Assembly (NCBI GenBank): GCA_009379725.1
Contig: WHTF01000025.1
Span: 1 to 37,747, forward strand
Origin: Deltaproteobacteria bacterium
Lineage (GTDB): Bacteria > Desulfobacterota > Binatia > UBA9968
Length of the DNA: 37,747 nt
Direction of reading: 5' to 3'
The first letter of the stretch is position 1; each line of letters starts with the position of its first letter. Below the pieces are notes generated by a model, which did no database searches, was not told the DNA's origin, and saw nothing but the letters and a program-made list of their open reading frames with translations. Shown in pieces: positions 23,443 through 31,082 of the stretch. Made by a program: the position numbers and the translations under genes.

Positions 23443-24123
23443 ATGCGCAAAAGAATTTTTTCGTGGCTTGGTAAAGATTTCATAGAGTTGTCTGCCGAAG
23501 CTCAACCCGCAACCAGCGCAACCATCGAGGCGCAGGAAATCTTTCATCGATTCGATCAGGAGCTGAAGTCCCACGGCTTGTCTTTGCACAACACGGTGCG
23601 CAGCCGCTTGTGGGGACGCGACCGGGAAAGTCGCGATCGCGGCAGCAACGAGCGCGTCAAAATTCTTTCCGGCAAGGCCCGTTCGGCAAGCTCGAGTTAC
23701 ATCGCTCCGATTCACTTCGATTCCAATGCCAAAGTCGCCGCGGACCTGATTGCGCTGAAACCGGCTGAGCCAGACGCGAAAAAGCGCATCGTCGAATACG
23801 ATCCGCCCATCGTGCCCATTCGTTTCCTTGTTTATGAGTCCGTGGTGGTTCTTTCCGGAGTGACCACGGTCTTGCCGACACTCGAGGAGCAGATGGACAA
23901 CATTTTGCCGCGCATCGCCGGCTCTTTAAAAGATGGCGGCAGCTCCTGGGACAAGGTTGCGCGGGTGTCATTTTATCTGCACCGCAGCCAGACCACCGAA
24001 AAGCTCAACGAAATATTCAACCATCGCGTCAAAGCAGCGCTAGCTCAAAAGGAATACTGCTTTGTCGACGGCTACTCGGCGGACGGCAAACTGTGCGAAG
24101 TCGAAGTAACGGCGACTGTCTAA
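23443..24123 (+). CDS. Tandem Rid (YjgF/YER057c) domain protein
   Basis: This 226-residue protein carries two Rid-like halves. The second is clearer: ESVVVLSGVTTVLPTLEEQMDNILPRIAGSL is interrupted here only for length, with SSWDKVARVSFYLHRSQTTEKL and GKLCEVEVTATV at the end. The first half has LKSHGLSLHNTVRSRLW and KARSASSSYI. RidA enzymes hydrolyse reactive enamines or imines using an Arg near the C-terminus; that Arg is not visible in the second half (YSADGKLCEVE), while the first half keeps KARSAS. The protein may be partly degenerate. AAAGGAG lies before the ATG, and a dehydrogenase gene begins 17 bp after the stop. Confidence 0.78.
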   Translation: MRKRIFSWLGKDFIELSAEAQPATSATIEAQEIFHRFDQELKSHGLSLHNTVRSRLWGRDRESRDRGSNERVKILSGKARSASSSYIAPIHFDSNAKVAADLIALKPAEPDAKKRIVEYDPPIVPIRFLVYESVVVLSGVTTVLPTLEEQMDNILPRIAGSLKDGGSSWDKVARVSFYLHRSQTTEKLNEIFNHRVKAALAQKEYCFVDGYSADGKLCEVEVTATV

Positions 24124-24140
24124 TCGATCAGGAGTTCACC

Positions 24141-25133
24141 ATGAGCAGAACCGGAACTAAATCCTGCCGCATCGCGGTGCTCGATGATTTTGAAAGAGTC
24201 GCCGACACGGTGCCCGCCTACGAGAAACTTAAAGCCCGCGCCGATATCACGATCTTGCGAGAACGGCTGGATAGCTCTGAAAAGCTCGTCCAAACTCTGC
24301 GTGAATTCAACGTACTTCTGCTGATGCGCGAGCGCACGCAGTTTAGCGACAAAGAGTACAGCCAATTGCCGAATTTAAAGTTTATTTCCCAAACCGGCCG
24401 CACCAGCGTGCATCTGGATCTGCCCGCCGCTACCCGGCGCGGCATCGCCGTGGCCGGCACTGCCAGCGACAGTGGCGCAACCACGAAAGAACTGACGATC
24501 GGACTGATCTTGGCATTGATGCGAAGAATTCCTCAGGTCGATCGGCGCATGCGCACAGAGAGTTGGCCACCTGTTTCGGGTCAAACGTTAGAAGGAAAAA
24601 CCGTCGGCGTGTTTGGCTTCGGCAGGATCGGCAAAGGGGTCGCCCAGATCATGAAGGCTTTCAACACGCGCGTTCTGGCCTATTCGCGCACTCTCACCGC
24701 CGAGAGGGCAGCCGAAGCCGGCGCGGAATGCGTGCCGATGGCAACCTTGCTTAAAGAATCGGACATTCTGACCATTCACATCAGTTCAAACGCACAAACA
24801 TTTGGTATTATTGGTGAAAAAGAATTTGCCTTGATGAAACCGGGTGCCTTTCTGGTGAACACCGCGCGCGGTCCGATTGTGTCGGAGACGGCCATGATCA
24901 AGGCCCTGGAAAACGGCCAACTCGGCGGTGTCGGCCTTGATGTATTCGACATCGAACCTCTGCCCATGGATCATGCGCTGCGCCGGTTCGACAACGCTAT
25001 TCTGACTTCGCATCGCGGCTACGCCACCGTCGAAGTTCTCGGCGAGCGCTACGAACAGGCGCTAACCCATATTGTCGACTTCCTCGACGGCCGGCCGATG
25101 ACACTGCTCAATCCGGAAGTCCACAAAAGATAA
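24141..25133 (+). CDS. D-2-hydroxyacid dehydrogenase (NAD-binding) family protein
   Basis: This 330-residue protein has the NAD-binding loop GVFGFGRIGKG (156-166) and the catalytic triad of the family: R243 in NTARGPIV, E272 in DVFDIEPLP and H291 in LTSHRGYAT. The N-terminal catalytic domain contains KFISQTGRTSVHLDL. Such enzymes interconvert 2-oxo and D-2-hydroxy acids with NAD(P)H in the cytoplasm; SerA-like or glyoxylate/hydroxypyruvate-like substrates are possible, and no ACT domain is present. AGGAG lies before the ATG. The close spacing after the Rid gene suggests a shared transcript, which fits because Rid proteins remove imines that yield 2-oxo acids. Confidence 0.9.
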   Translation: MSRTGTKSCRIAVLDDFERVADTVPAYEKLKARADITILRERLDSSEKLVQTLREFNVLLLMRERTQFSDKEYSQLPNLKFISQTGRTSVHLDLPAATRRGIAVAGTASDSGATTKELTIGLILALMRRIPQVDRRMRTESWPPVSGQTLEGKTVGVFGFGRIGKGVAQIMKAFNTRVLAYSRTLTAERAAEAGAECVPMATLLKESDILTIHISSNAQTFGIIGEKEFALMKPGAFLVNTARGPIVSETAMIKALENGQLGGVGLDVFDIEPLPMDHALRRFDNAILTSHRGYATVEVLGERYEQALTHIVDFLDGRPMTLLNPEVHKR

Positions 25134-25137
25134 AAGC

Positions 25138-25196
25138 GTTCAAGTAGTTCCAGCCGTTCAAATCGTTTCAAGCAGTTAAGTCGGGTTGGGGTTGAA
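25138..25196. repeat. GTTCAA cluster downstream of the dehydrogenase gene
   Basis: GTTCAA occurs at 25138 and 25156, with variants GTTCCA, GTTTCAA and GTTAAG between and after them and a reversed GTTGAA at the end. The cluster begins right after the dehydrogenase stop codon, as in the 2.2-kb copy. Confidence 0.55.
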
Positions 25197-25217
25197 TTAA
25201 GCTTCAGAGACTTGGGT

Positions 25218-25255
25218 CGCGACTGCGCTCACCGTCGCGGGTTCTAGCAGTCGCG
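25218..25255. repeat. Inverted repeat before the methyltransferase gene
   Basis: CGCGACTGC (25218-25226) and GCAGTCGCG (25247-25255) are exact inverted copies 20 bp apart, about 50 bp before the methyltransferase ATG. It could be a 5' leader hairpin; no further motif is evident. Confidence 0.5.
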
Positions 25256-25303
25256 CCGTTTGAATCTCGAATCACGTATTGCCATTATGTCTCTGGAGCC
25301 CAC

Positions 25304-25978
25304 ATGACCGTTCGACATCTCCTCACCGGCAAAGAGCTCGCGCAGGCCGCGACGATCACACTCGATCACTACAATCAACACGCCGACAGTTTCTGGGAAG
25401 GCACGCGCGATCACGACGTCACGCAGAACCGCGCTGCGCTGCTCGAGCATCTCCGCGGCGAGGCGCCTTTTCGCATTCTCGATTTTGGCTGCGGCCCTGG
25501 ACGAGACTTGAAGGCGTTTAAAGATTTGGGACACGAGGTCATCGGTCTCGATGGCGCCGAGCGCTTCGTCGAGCTGGCCCGTAGCTACAGCGGCTGCGAA
25601 GTTTGGCACCAGGACTTTCTTCAACTGGAATTGCCATCGGACTATTTCGACGGTATTTTCGCCAACGCTTCGCTCTTTCACGTCCCCAGCCAGGAACTGC
25701 CGCGCGTTCTCAGGGAACTCTGGCTGGCGTTGAAAATAGACGGCGTACTCTTCAGCTCCAATCCGCGCGGTGAAAACCAAGAAGGCTGGAGCGGTCAACG
25801 ATACGGCGCTTATTACGACCTTGAGCGATGGCGTGAATTCATGACAGCAGCCGGATTCACCGAGATCGCCCACTACTACCGCCCGCCTGGATTGCCGCGC
25901 GCGGAGCAACCTTGGATTGCCTCGCTCTGGCGCAAACCGAAAAGCTCAGGGCCGGGTAACACAGCTATTGAGAATTGA
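25304..25978 (+). CDS. Class I SAM-dependent methyltransferase
   Basis: This 224-residue protein has motif I at ILDFGCGPGRDL (58-69), an acidic residue at the end of the next strand (VIGLDGAE) and the post-motif segment YFDGIFANASLFHVP, typical of methyltransferase domain 11/25 proteins of the UbiE/Tam type. The final part, LERWREFMTAAGFTEI, is the usual C-terminal helix. It should transfer a methyl group to a small molecule; the acceptor is unknown. GGAG lies before the ATG at 25304. It is separated from its neighbours by more than 60 bp on each side and may be transcribed alone. Confidence 0.9.
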   Translation: MTVRHLLTGKELAQAATITLDHYNQHADSFWEGTRDHDVTQNRAALLEHLRGEAPFRILDFGCGPGRDLKAFKDLGHEVIGLDGAERFVELARSYSGCEVWHQDFLQLELPSDYFDGIFANASLFHVPSQELPRVLRELWLALKIDGVLFSSNPRGENQEGWSGQRYGAYYDLERWREFMTAAGFTEIAHYYRPPGLPRAEQPWIASLWRKPKSSGPGNTAIEN

Positions 25979-26060
25979 CATTTCGTCCGGTTATCGAATA
26001 GATTCAGAACCATAGTCAAAGACCAAATTTTGCAGACGTTTGTTCATGGAGGGCAAAACA

Positions 26061-27164
26061 ATGGCGATCGGAAATGGTCATGGTCAAGGTATCAACGGCG
26101 TTATTATTTCGTCGGATTCACACGTAATGGAACCGGTGGACCTGTGGAAAAAAGGCGTGCCGGAAAAATACCGCGAAGACGCTCCCCTGTTCCCGCCTCA
26201 CAAAGTCGGCGAAGGATTTCAACAACACGCCGGCGGCTGGGACCCTCACGCTCGGATTCAAGAAATGGAAAAAGACGGCCTCAGCGCCGAGGTGCTCTAT
26301 CCGACGCTCGGGCTGGATCTGTTCGCGCTCGATGACGCGGGTATGCAGGAAGCCTGCTTTCGCGTCTATAACGATTGGTTGATTGACTATTGCAGCGTCG
26401 ACACGAACCGCCTGGTCGGAATCCCGGCCATCCCCGTCTATAACATTGACAACGGCATCAAGGAGCTCGAGCGTTGCCGCCAAGCCGGACTCAAAGGCGC
26501 GATCATCTGGCAAGCGCCGCATCCGGACCTCCCCTTTCATTCGAGCCATTACGACAAGTTTTGGGCGGCGGCGCAGGATCTGGAAACGCCCGTGAGCCTG
26601 CACATTTTAACCGGTCACAGCTATAACAAGGATAAGAATCGAAATGGCGTCGAGCGTTATCGCGGCAGTGTGAACCTGAAGCTGATGGACATCGCCAATG
26701 CCCTCTTCGAGCTGATTTTTTACGGCGTGCTGGAGAGATATCCCAAGCTCAAGATCGTCTCGGTCGAGAACGAAGGCGGCTGGCTGCCCTTCATCACCCA
26801 ACAGTGGGATTACTATTATCGGCGTTTCCGCAACGCGAATCCGCCGCCCTTCACCAAAGATCCGAGCGACTACTTCCGTAATCAGATTTATTCCTGCTTC
26901 TTCAACGATTCGGTCTGCGGCCACAACCTGGAGTGGTGGGGCCAGGACAACGTCATGTGGTCCAATGACTTCCCCCATCCCAATTCGACCTGGCCCAACT
27001 CGCTCAAGATCATTCAGCGCGACATCGGCCACCTGCCCTTGGAAACGCAAACTAAGGTGCTGGCCACCAACGTGTGCCGGTTATACAACCTCGATATGTC
27101 CAAGGTGCCGGCCGGCATTGCCAAGGCAGCTCAAGCATCGCAAGCGGCGCAAGCGCCGGCTTAA
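26061..27164 (+). CDS. Amidohydrolase_2 family metal-dependent hydrolase
   Basis: This 367-residue protein of the PF04909 family has ISSDSHVMEP (D19, H21), VSLHILTG (H181) and MWSNDFPHPNST (D303), the three metal-ligand regions. GLSAEVLYPTLGLDLF and RLVGIPAIPV are typical of the large environmental subgroup seen near CoA-transferase and monooxygenase genes. It is probably cytoplasmic with an unknown organic-acid substrate. The C-terminal 15 residues are an Ala/Gln-rich tail (KAAQASQAAQAPA). I chose the ATG at 26061, seven bases after GGAGGG; starts at 26040 and 26046 are in frame. The UspA gene follows 27 bp later, so they may be cotranscribed. Confidence 0.9.
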   Translation: MAIGNGHGQGINGVIISSDSHVMEPVDLWKKGVPEKYREDAPLFPPHKVGEGFQQHAGGWDPHARIQEMEKDGLSAEVLYPTLGLDLFALDDAGMQEACFRVYNDWLIDYCSVDTNRLVGIPAIPVYNIDNGIKELERCRQAGLKGAIIWQAPHPDLPFHSSHYDKFWAAAQDLETPVSLHILTGHSYNKDKNRNGVERYRGSVNLKLMDIANALFELIFYGVLERYPKLKIVSVENEGGWLPFITQQWDYYYRRFRNANPPPFTKDPSDYFRNQIYSCFFNDSVCGHNLEWWGQDNVMWSNDFPHPNSTWPNSLKIIQRDIGHLPLETQTKVLATNVCRLYNLDMSKVPAGIAKAAQASQAAQAPA

Positions 27165-27191
27165 CCGAACAGCAAGGAGGAAGTTTACATC

Positions 27192-27641
27192 GTGAAAAGC
27201 ATCAAGAGAATATTGTACGCCACCGATTATTCCAAAGCGTCGACGCGCGCCCGCATTAAGGCGGTCGAGCTTGCCAAAGACAATGACGCCGAGATCCTGG
27301 TCGTCCACGTGATCGTGCCGACGACGGCTTATATGACCGAACAGGAATTCGGCGGCGCTGAACTCTACACGAGACTGGAGGAGAGCGCGAGACAAGAGGC
27401 CGAATCCTCCATGAAGAAGGTCATGGCGATACTGGAAAAAGCGAAAGTAAAGGCCAAGAGCCTGCTGCTACGGGGATCGGCGCACGACCAAATCGTCAAA
27501 GCGGCGAAAAGCAAGAAAGCCGACATGATCGTCATCGGCACGCACGGCCGCACCGGCCTTTCCAAGCTTTTTATGGGAAGCGTCGCCGGCCGGGTCATAT
27601 CGACGGCAACCTGCCCAGTGCTTACGGTGCGGGGACAATAG
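27192..27641 (+). CDS. Universal stress protein, UspA family (ATP-binding type)
   Basis: This 149-residue single-domain protein starts IKRILYATDYSKAS, with an Asp at the nucleotide-binding position, and ends with GTHGRTGLSKLFMGSVAG and TCPVLTVR. The GxxGx9G(S/T) ATP-binding pattern is complete. The start is a GTG preceded by AAGGAGG. It lies between an amidohydrolase and a thiol dioxygenase gene; the gap to the latter is 9 bp. The family helps survival under starvation or oxidative stress, and the partner is unknown. Confidence 0.92.
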   Translation: MKSIKRILYATDYSKASTRARIKAVELAKDNDAEILVVHVIVPTTAYMTEQEFGGAELYTRLEESARQEAESSMKKVMAILEKAKVKAKSLLLRGSAHDQIVKAAKSKKADMIVIGTHGRTGLSKLFMGSVAGRVISTATCPVLTVRGQ

Positions 27642-27650
27642 TCTGCGAAC

Positions 27651-28217
27651 ATGACTACCCCGTACTCGTTGGAGAATTTGATTCAGGATCTGGATCGCAT
27701 TACGCGCGACGATGACGCTGCCGCGGCCATCGTCGCCGCGGCCAAACCTTTGCTGGCCAAATTCGTGCGGCAACCCGACTGTCTTGAGGCGAAATTCAAA
27801 AAGCGGGGCGATGCGGCCTATGGACGCTACATGCTCCACCGCGCGTCCCGGTTCAACATCACGGCCATTGTCTGGGGACCGGGAGATAACGCTAAAGCTC
27901 ACAATCACCAAACCTGGGGGCTTGTCGGCGTTGTCGACAATGAGATTCAAGAAACGCGCTTTCGCCGGCGTGATGACGGCTCACAGGCGAACTATGCCGA
28001 CCTCGAAGTTGCCGCCGTGTTGAAAAACAGCGCCGGCATGGTTTCCTGCTTGGTGCCACCCGATGACGAGATCCACGAAATGAATAACATGACGCCTCGC
28101 AATACAGTGGAAATTCACGTTTACGGCAAGGACCTGGCCGACATGCCGCGTTTACGCTTCGACGTCCAAACGAGAACCGTCAAAACGTTTGCCAGCCCCA
28201 AGTACGACAACTGCTGA
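27651..28217 (+). CDS. Cysteine dioxygenase-family thiol dioxygenase
   Basis: This 188-residue cupin has the conserved segment ITAIVWGPGDNAKAHNHQTWG, with iron ligands H84 and H86 and a third, H142, in DEIHEM. RYMLHR just before supplies the Arg that binds the substrate carboxylate. Relatives oxidise cysteine or 3-mercaptopropionate to sulfinates with O2 and Fe(II). The residue that is the cross-linked Cys in animal CDO is not Cys here, as in bacterial 3-mercaptopropionate dioxygenases. It starts 9 bp after the UspA gene and converges with a multidomain rhodanese gene, a link through sulfur metabolism. Confidence 0.82.
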   Translation: MTTPYSLENLIQDLDRITRDDDAAAAIVAAAKPLLAKFVRQPDCLEAKFKKRGDAAYGRYMLHRASRFNITAIVWGPGDNAKAHNHQTWGLVGVVDNEIQETRFRRRDDGSQANYADLEVAAVLKNSAGMVSCLVPPDDEIHEMNNMTPRNTVEIHVYGKDLADMPRLRFDVQTRTVKTFASPKYDNC

Positions 28218-28240
28218 ACCAGGGACACGAGACTTGTCCA

Positions 28241-29809
28241 CTAACACTTAAGTTTAAGTTCCCACTCCAGATAGTGTTTCATGTCTTCCTTACTGCCTCG
28301 GATGGAAGGCGAAAGAACCACATCGTTGGGCTCAACGAGACACGAGTCGAGCCCTGTCACCGTGGGATAACCGGCTTTTGCCCAAGCCCGAACACCGCCA
28401 TTGAGTATGAAGATCTCCTGGTAACCCATTTCCGCGAGTGTTCGACCGGCAAGAATCGAATGGTGACCGTTTTGGCAAGACAGCACGATGGTCCGGCTTG
28501 AGTCTTGAAACAATGCAGAAAGCTTGAGTTCAATCCAGCCGCGAGAAATCCACTGAGCGCCGGGCAGATGCGCGCCTTCGAAGTCGAGGCTGCTGCCGAC
28601 ATCCAAAATCTCTACCGATGAACTGCGCCACAACGAGTCCAACTCGGCAGGGGCCAGCATGCGAGCGATTTTTTTGGCCACCGCAAATCCCAGCGGCTCT
28701 CTTTCCACCGCGCCGGACACAAGCGTTCCCCGGTTTTCGATCCATGCCTGAAGACCGCCTTCGAGAAACGCGGCATTGGCAAAGCCCATCTCACGGTACC
28801 AGTATGCCGCCATAATGGCGCGCACGGAATGATAGCTCACAAAAACCACGCGGCCGTTTCGCACCGCGACAAAATCGTCGGCGCATTGCACCGCCTGCCC
28901 GCCCGGAACGTTGATCGAGGCCGGAATGTGATTGCTTACGTATTCACCTTCGGAGCGCACATCGATAAGATAAGTCACGCCATCGTCGTTTCCAGCCGTG
29001 CCGGCGATGAGTTCACGAACCGACAGCGCCGGAATTTTTTCCTCGCGAGCAAGCCGCAGCGCCAGGTCTCGCGCCTGCGCGCGGCTCTCATCGGAAGCTT
29101 GGATCGTTTTTCTATCCGGCTTCGACTCCAATTCGAACCCCGCCAGCACCCAGCCCATGGTGCCATTTCTGAGTGCGCGGGCATGTGGCAAACCCAGCCG
29201 GCGTAACGCCGCCGTGCCGATGATGCTGCGGGTCCGTCCGGCGCAGTTGATAACGATCGTTGTGTCCGGCTTTTGCTGCAAGCTTGCCGCCCATAAAATC
29301 AAATCGCCGCCGGGAACGTTGATCGCTCCGGGAATACGAAAGCGGCCATACTCCTGCGGCGTTCGCACGTCCAGGATGGCCAGATCAGCTTTTTGCGCTT
29401 GAAGACTGCTCAGTTCCTCCGGCGATATATCGGGGATACTTCTCTCATGATGAACCTTTTCGCCGAAGGCCTTACTGGGAACATTCACGCCGCTAACGAA
29501 GGGGAAATCCTCGCGCCGCCAAGCAGCCAACCCTCCATCCAGGATGCAGACACTTCGGTAACCCAGCTCGGCCAGCGTGCGCGCAGCCAGGGGGGCGCGC
29601 GCATCATTATCGTCGTACAAAACGATGGCGATGCCCGGGTTCGGCACCAGCTCGGCGATGCGAAATTCGATCTGACTGCGCGGCAACGAAGTCGCATTGG
29701 CAATTTGACCCGCGTTAAATTCGCCGCGCTCGCGCACGTCAAACACGGCAAACAAACCATCCGACGCCATCAGCGCGGCCAGTTTGCTGCATGAGATGTA
29801 ATTGCTCAT
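28241..29809 (-). CDS. Four-domain rhodanese-like sulfurtransferase
   Basis: The 522 residues hold four rhodanese domains: about 5-107, 126-228, 258-366 and 383-487. Each ends with the GG-x-(A/V/Q)AW motif or its equivalent (DGGLAAW, NGTMGW, EGGLQAW, NGGVRAW) after a predicted active-site loop. Only domains 2 and 4 keep the nucleophilic Cys: C189 in INCAGRTRS and C445 in LSCQNGHHS. Domains 1 and 3 have YDDNDA and SYHSVR. So active and inactive domains alternate. It probably transfers sulfane sulfur in the cytoplasm, as no signal peptide is visible. It converges with the thiol dioxygenase gene, which may use related thiols. Confidence 0.88.
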   Translation of the reverse strand: MSNYISCSKLAALMASDGLFAVFDVRERGEFNAGQIANATSLPRSQIEFRIAELVPNPGIAIVLYDDNDARAPLAARTLAELGYRSVCILDGGLAAWRREDFPFVSGVNVPSKAFGEKVHHERSIPDISPEELSSLQAQKADLAILDVRTPQEYGRFRIPGAINVPGGDLILWAASLQQKPDTTIVINCAGRTRSIIGTAALRRLGLPHARALRNGTMGWVLAGFELESKPDRKTIQASDESRAQARDLALRLAREEKIPALSVRELIAGTAGNDDGVTYLIDVRSEGEYVSNHIPASINVPGGQAVQCADDFVAVRNGRVVFVSYHSVRAIMAAYWYREMGFANAAFLEGGLQAWIENRGTLVSGAVEREPLGFAVAKKIARMLAPAELDSLWRSSSVEILDVGSSLDFEGAHLPGAQWISRGWIELKLSALFQDSSRTIVLSCQNGHHSILAGRTLAEMGYQEIFILNGGVRAWAKAGYPTVTGLDSCLVEPNDVVLSPSIRGSKEDMKHYLEWELKLKC

Positions 29810-29958
29810 TATTTGCTACTCCGGTCACAGCCCATGCCTGATGCCCTGGTTTATAAAACGTCAGGTTGACGAGCCGCCACTCTTTGCTCTACTTATAACA
29901 TAACGAATTTCAACCCCGGAGAGTTGTTTTACCAAGGCTAATATTTTGGGAGGACGCG

Positions 29959-30939
29959 ATGATCCATACCAAGAATCGCTTTCAAGGGCTTTTCATACCG
30001 CATGTGACACCGTTCGATGAAAGCGGCGCCTTGGACCTCGACAGCCTCGAGCGGTTGACGGCGCACCAGACCGCCATAGACGGCGTGGCCGGGCTGGTTT
30101 CCTGCGCTAGAATCGGCGAAGGACCGGTGCTCGGCACTGAAGAGAAACGCAGCGTCTATGACATTTCCGGCGCCGTCGCGCGCCGGGCCGGGCGCCTGCA
30201 CATCGCCACCATCGCGCCGCAATCGACCGATGAAGCGATCAAACTGGTCCGGGACTTGGAGAACCTGCCGGTGGACGCTGTCATGATTTTTCCGCCATTG
30301 CTGTTCGCCTGGGGAAAAGTAGAGGGCGATCTCAAGGTCCGCTTTTTCGAAGATGTCACCCGCAGTACCGACATGCCGCTGGTGTTGTTTCAAATCCCGG
30401 TGAAAAGCTACTGGTACGACGTCGAAACCATCGGCCGGATCGCCCGGCTCGAAAAAGTCGTGGCATTCAAAGAGGCCTCTTTTGACATCAATCTCTTTAC
30501 CGACACGATGAAGCAACTGGAGCGTCAGAACGCCTCGATGGAAGTGTTGACGGGAAACGATCGCTTTGTCGCCGAGAGCTATAGGCTGGGCGCTTCCGGC
30601 GCCTTGATCGGCGTCTCCAATGTCGACACCCAACGCTGGGCGGCAATGGATCTGGCGGCCCAGACGGGAAATTTCGACAAGGCGGCGGGATTACAGAAGG
30701 AACTGGAAGCGGTGAAGGAATTGGTTTTCAGCGAGCCCATCGTCGAGGCCGTCGCGCGGATCAAGATCGTTCTACAACACGAAGGCCTGATCAATACCGC
30801 GGCCGTCCGGCGCCCGCAACTCGGAGTTTCGGACGCAGAAAAAAAGCAACTGCTCGAGAGCTATCGCCAGTTGAAAGAGCACGATCACCGACCGTCGGAA
30901 GATTCCACGAAGGGCCGGCAAAGCGCGACTGCGCGCTAG
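29959..30939 (+). CDS. Dihydrodipicolinate synthase/N-acetylneuraminate lyase family aldolase
   Basis: This 326-residue TIM-barrel protein carries the Schiff-base lysine K171 in VVAFKEAS. FIPHVTPFDESGALD is the usual first strand, and LVLFQIPVKSYWYD lies at the site of the catalytic tyrosine, where Phe144 stands in place of the DapA Tyr (usually YNIP). The usual GTTGE loop reads ARIGEG. So true lysine-pathway DapA activity is unlikely; this may be another pyruvate- or keto-acid-aldolase of the DapA/NAL group. GGGAGG lies before the ATG at 29959. It diverges from the rhodanese gene. Confidence 0.87.
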   Translation: MIHTKNRFQGLFIPHVTPFDESGALDLDSLERLTAHQTAIDGVAGLVSCARIGEGPVLGTEEKRSVYDISGAVARRAGRLHIATIAPQSTDEAIKLVRDLENLPVDAVMIFPPLLFAWGKVEGDLKVRFFEDVTRSTDMPLVLFQIPVKSYWYDVETIGRIARLEKVVAFKEASFDINLFTDTMKQLERQNASMEVLTGNDRFVAESYRLGASGALIGVSNVDTQRWAAMDLAAQTGNFDKAAGLQKELEAVKELVFSEPIVEAVARIKIVLQHEGLINTAAVRRPQLGVSDAEKKQLLESYRQLKEHDHRPSEDSTKGRQSATAR

Positions 30940-30976
30940 CGCGGTGACTTATAAGTTCGTTACCATAATTCAATTG

Positions 30977-31072
30977 TCATTCCGGGCAAGTTGGCGATAG
31001 CTAGCGCGACCCGGAATCCAGGATTTTTTTAAGGACTTTCTGGATTCCCCATTTTGGGGGAATCACGCTTCA
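30977..31072. repeat. Multi-hairpin repeat between convergent genes
   Basis: Three hairpins follow one another: ATTCCGGG/CCCGGAAT, then GGAATCCAG/CTGGATTCC, then GATTCCCC/GGGGGAATC around ATTTT. This kind of GTCATTCCGGG... repeat is widespread in bacterial intergenic DNA. It fills the gap between the DapA-like and MFS genes and may end transcription on both strands. I see no second copy here. Confidence 0.6.
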
Positions 31073-31082
31073 TAACATTTTG

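Noticed and set aside
29938-30633. A 231-codon minus-strand frame inside the DapA-like gene
   Set aside because: It is a shadow of a well-supported aldolase with a Schiff-base lysine.
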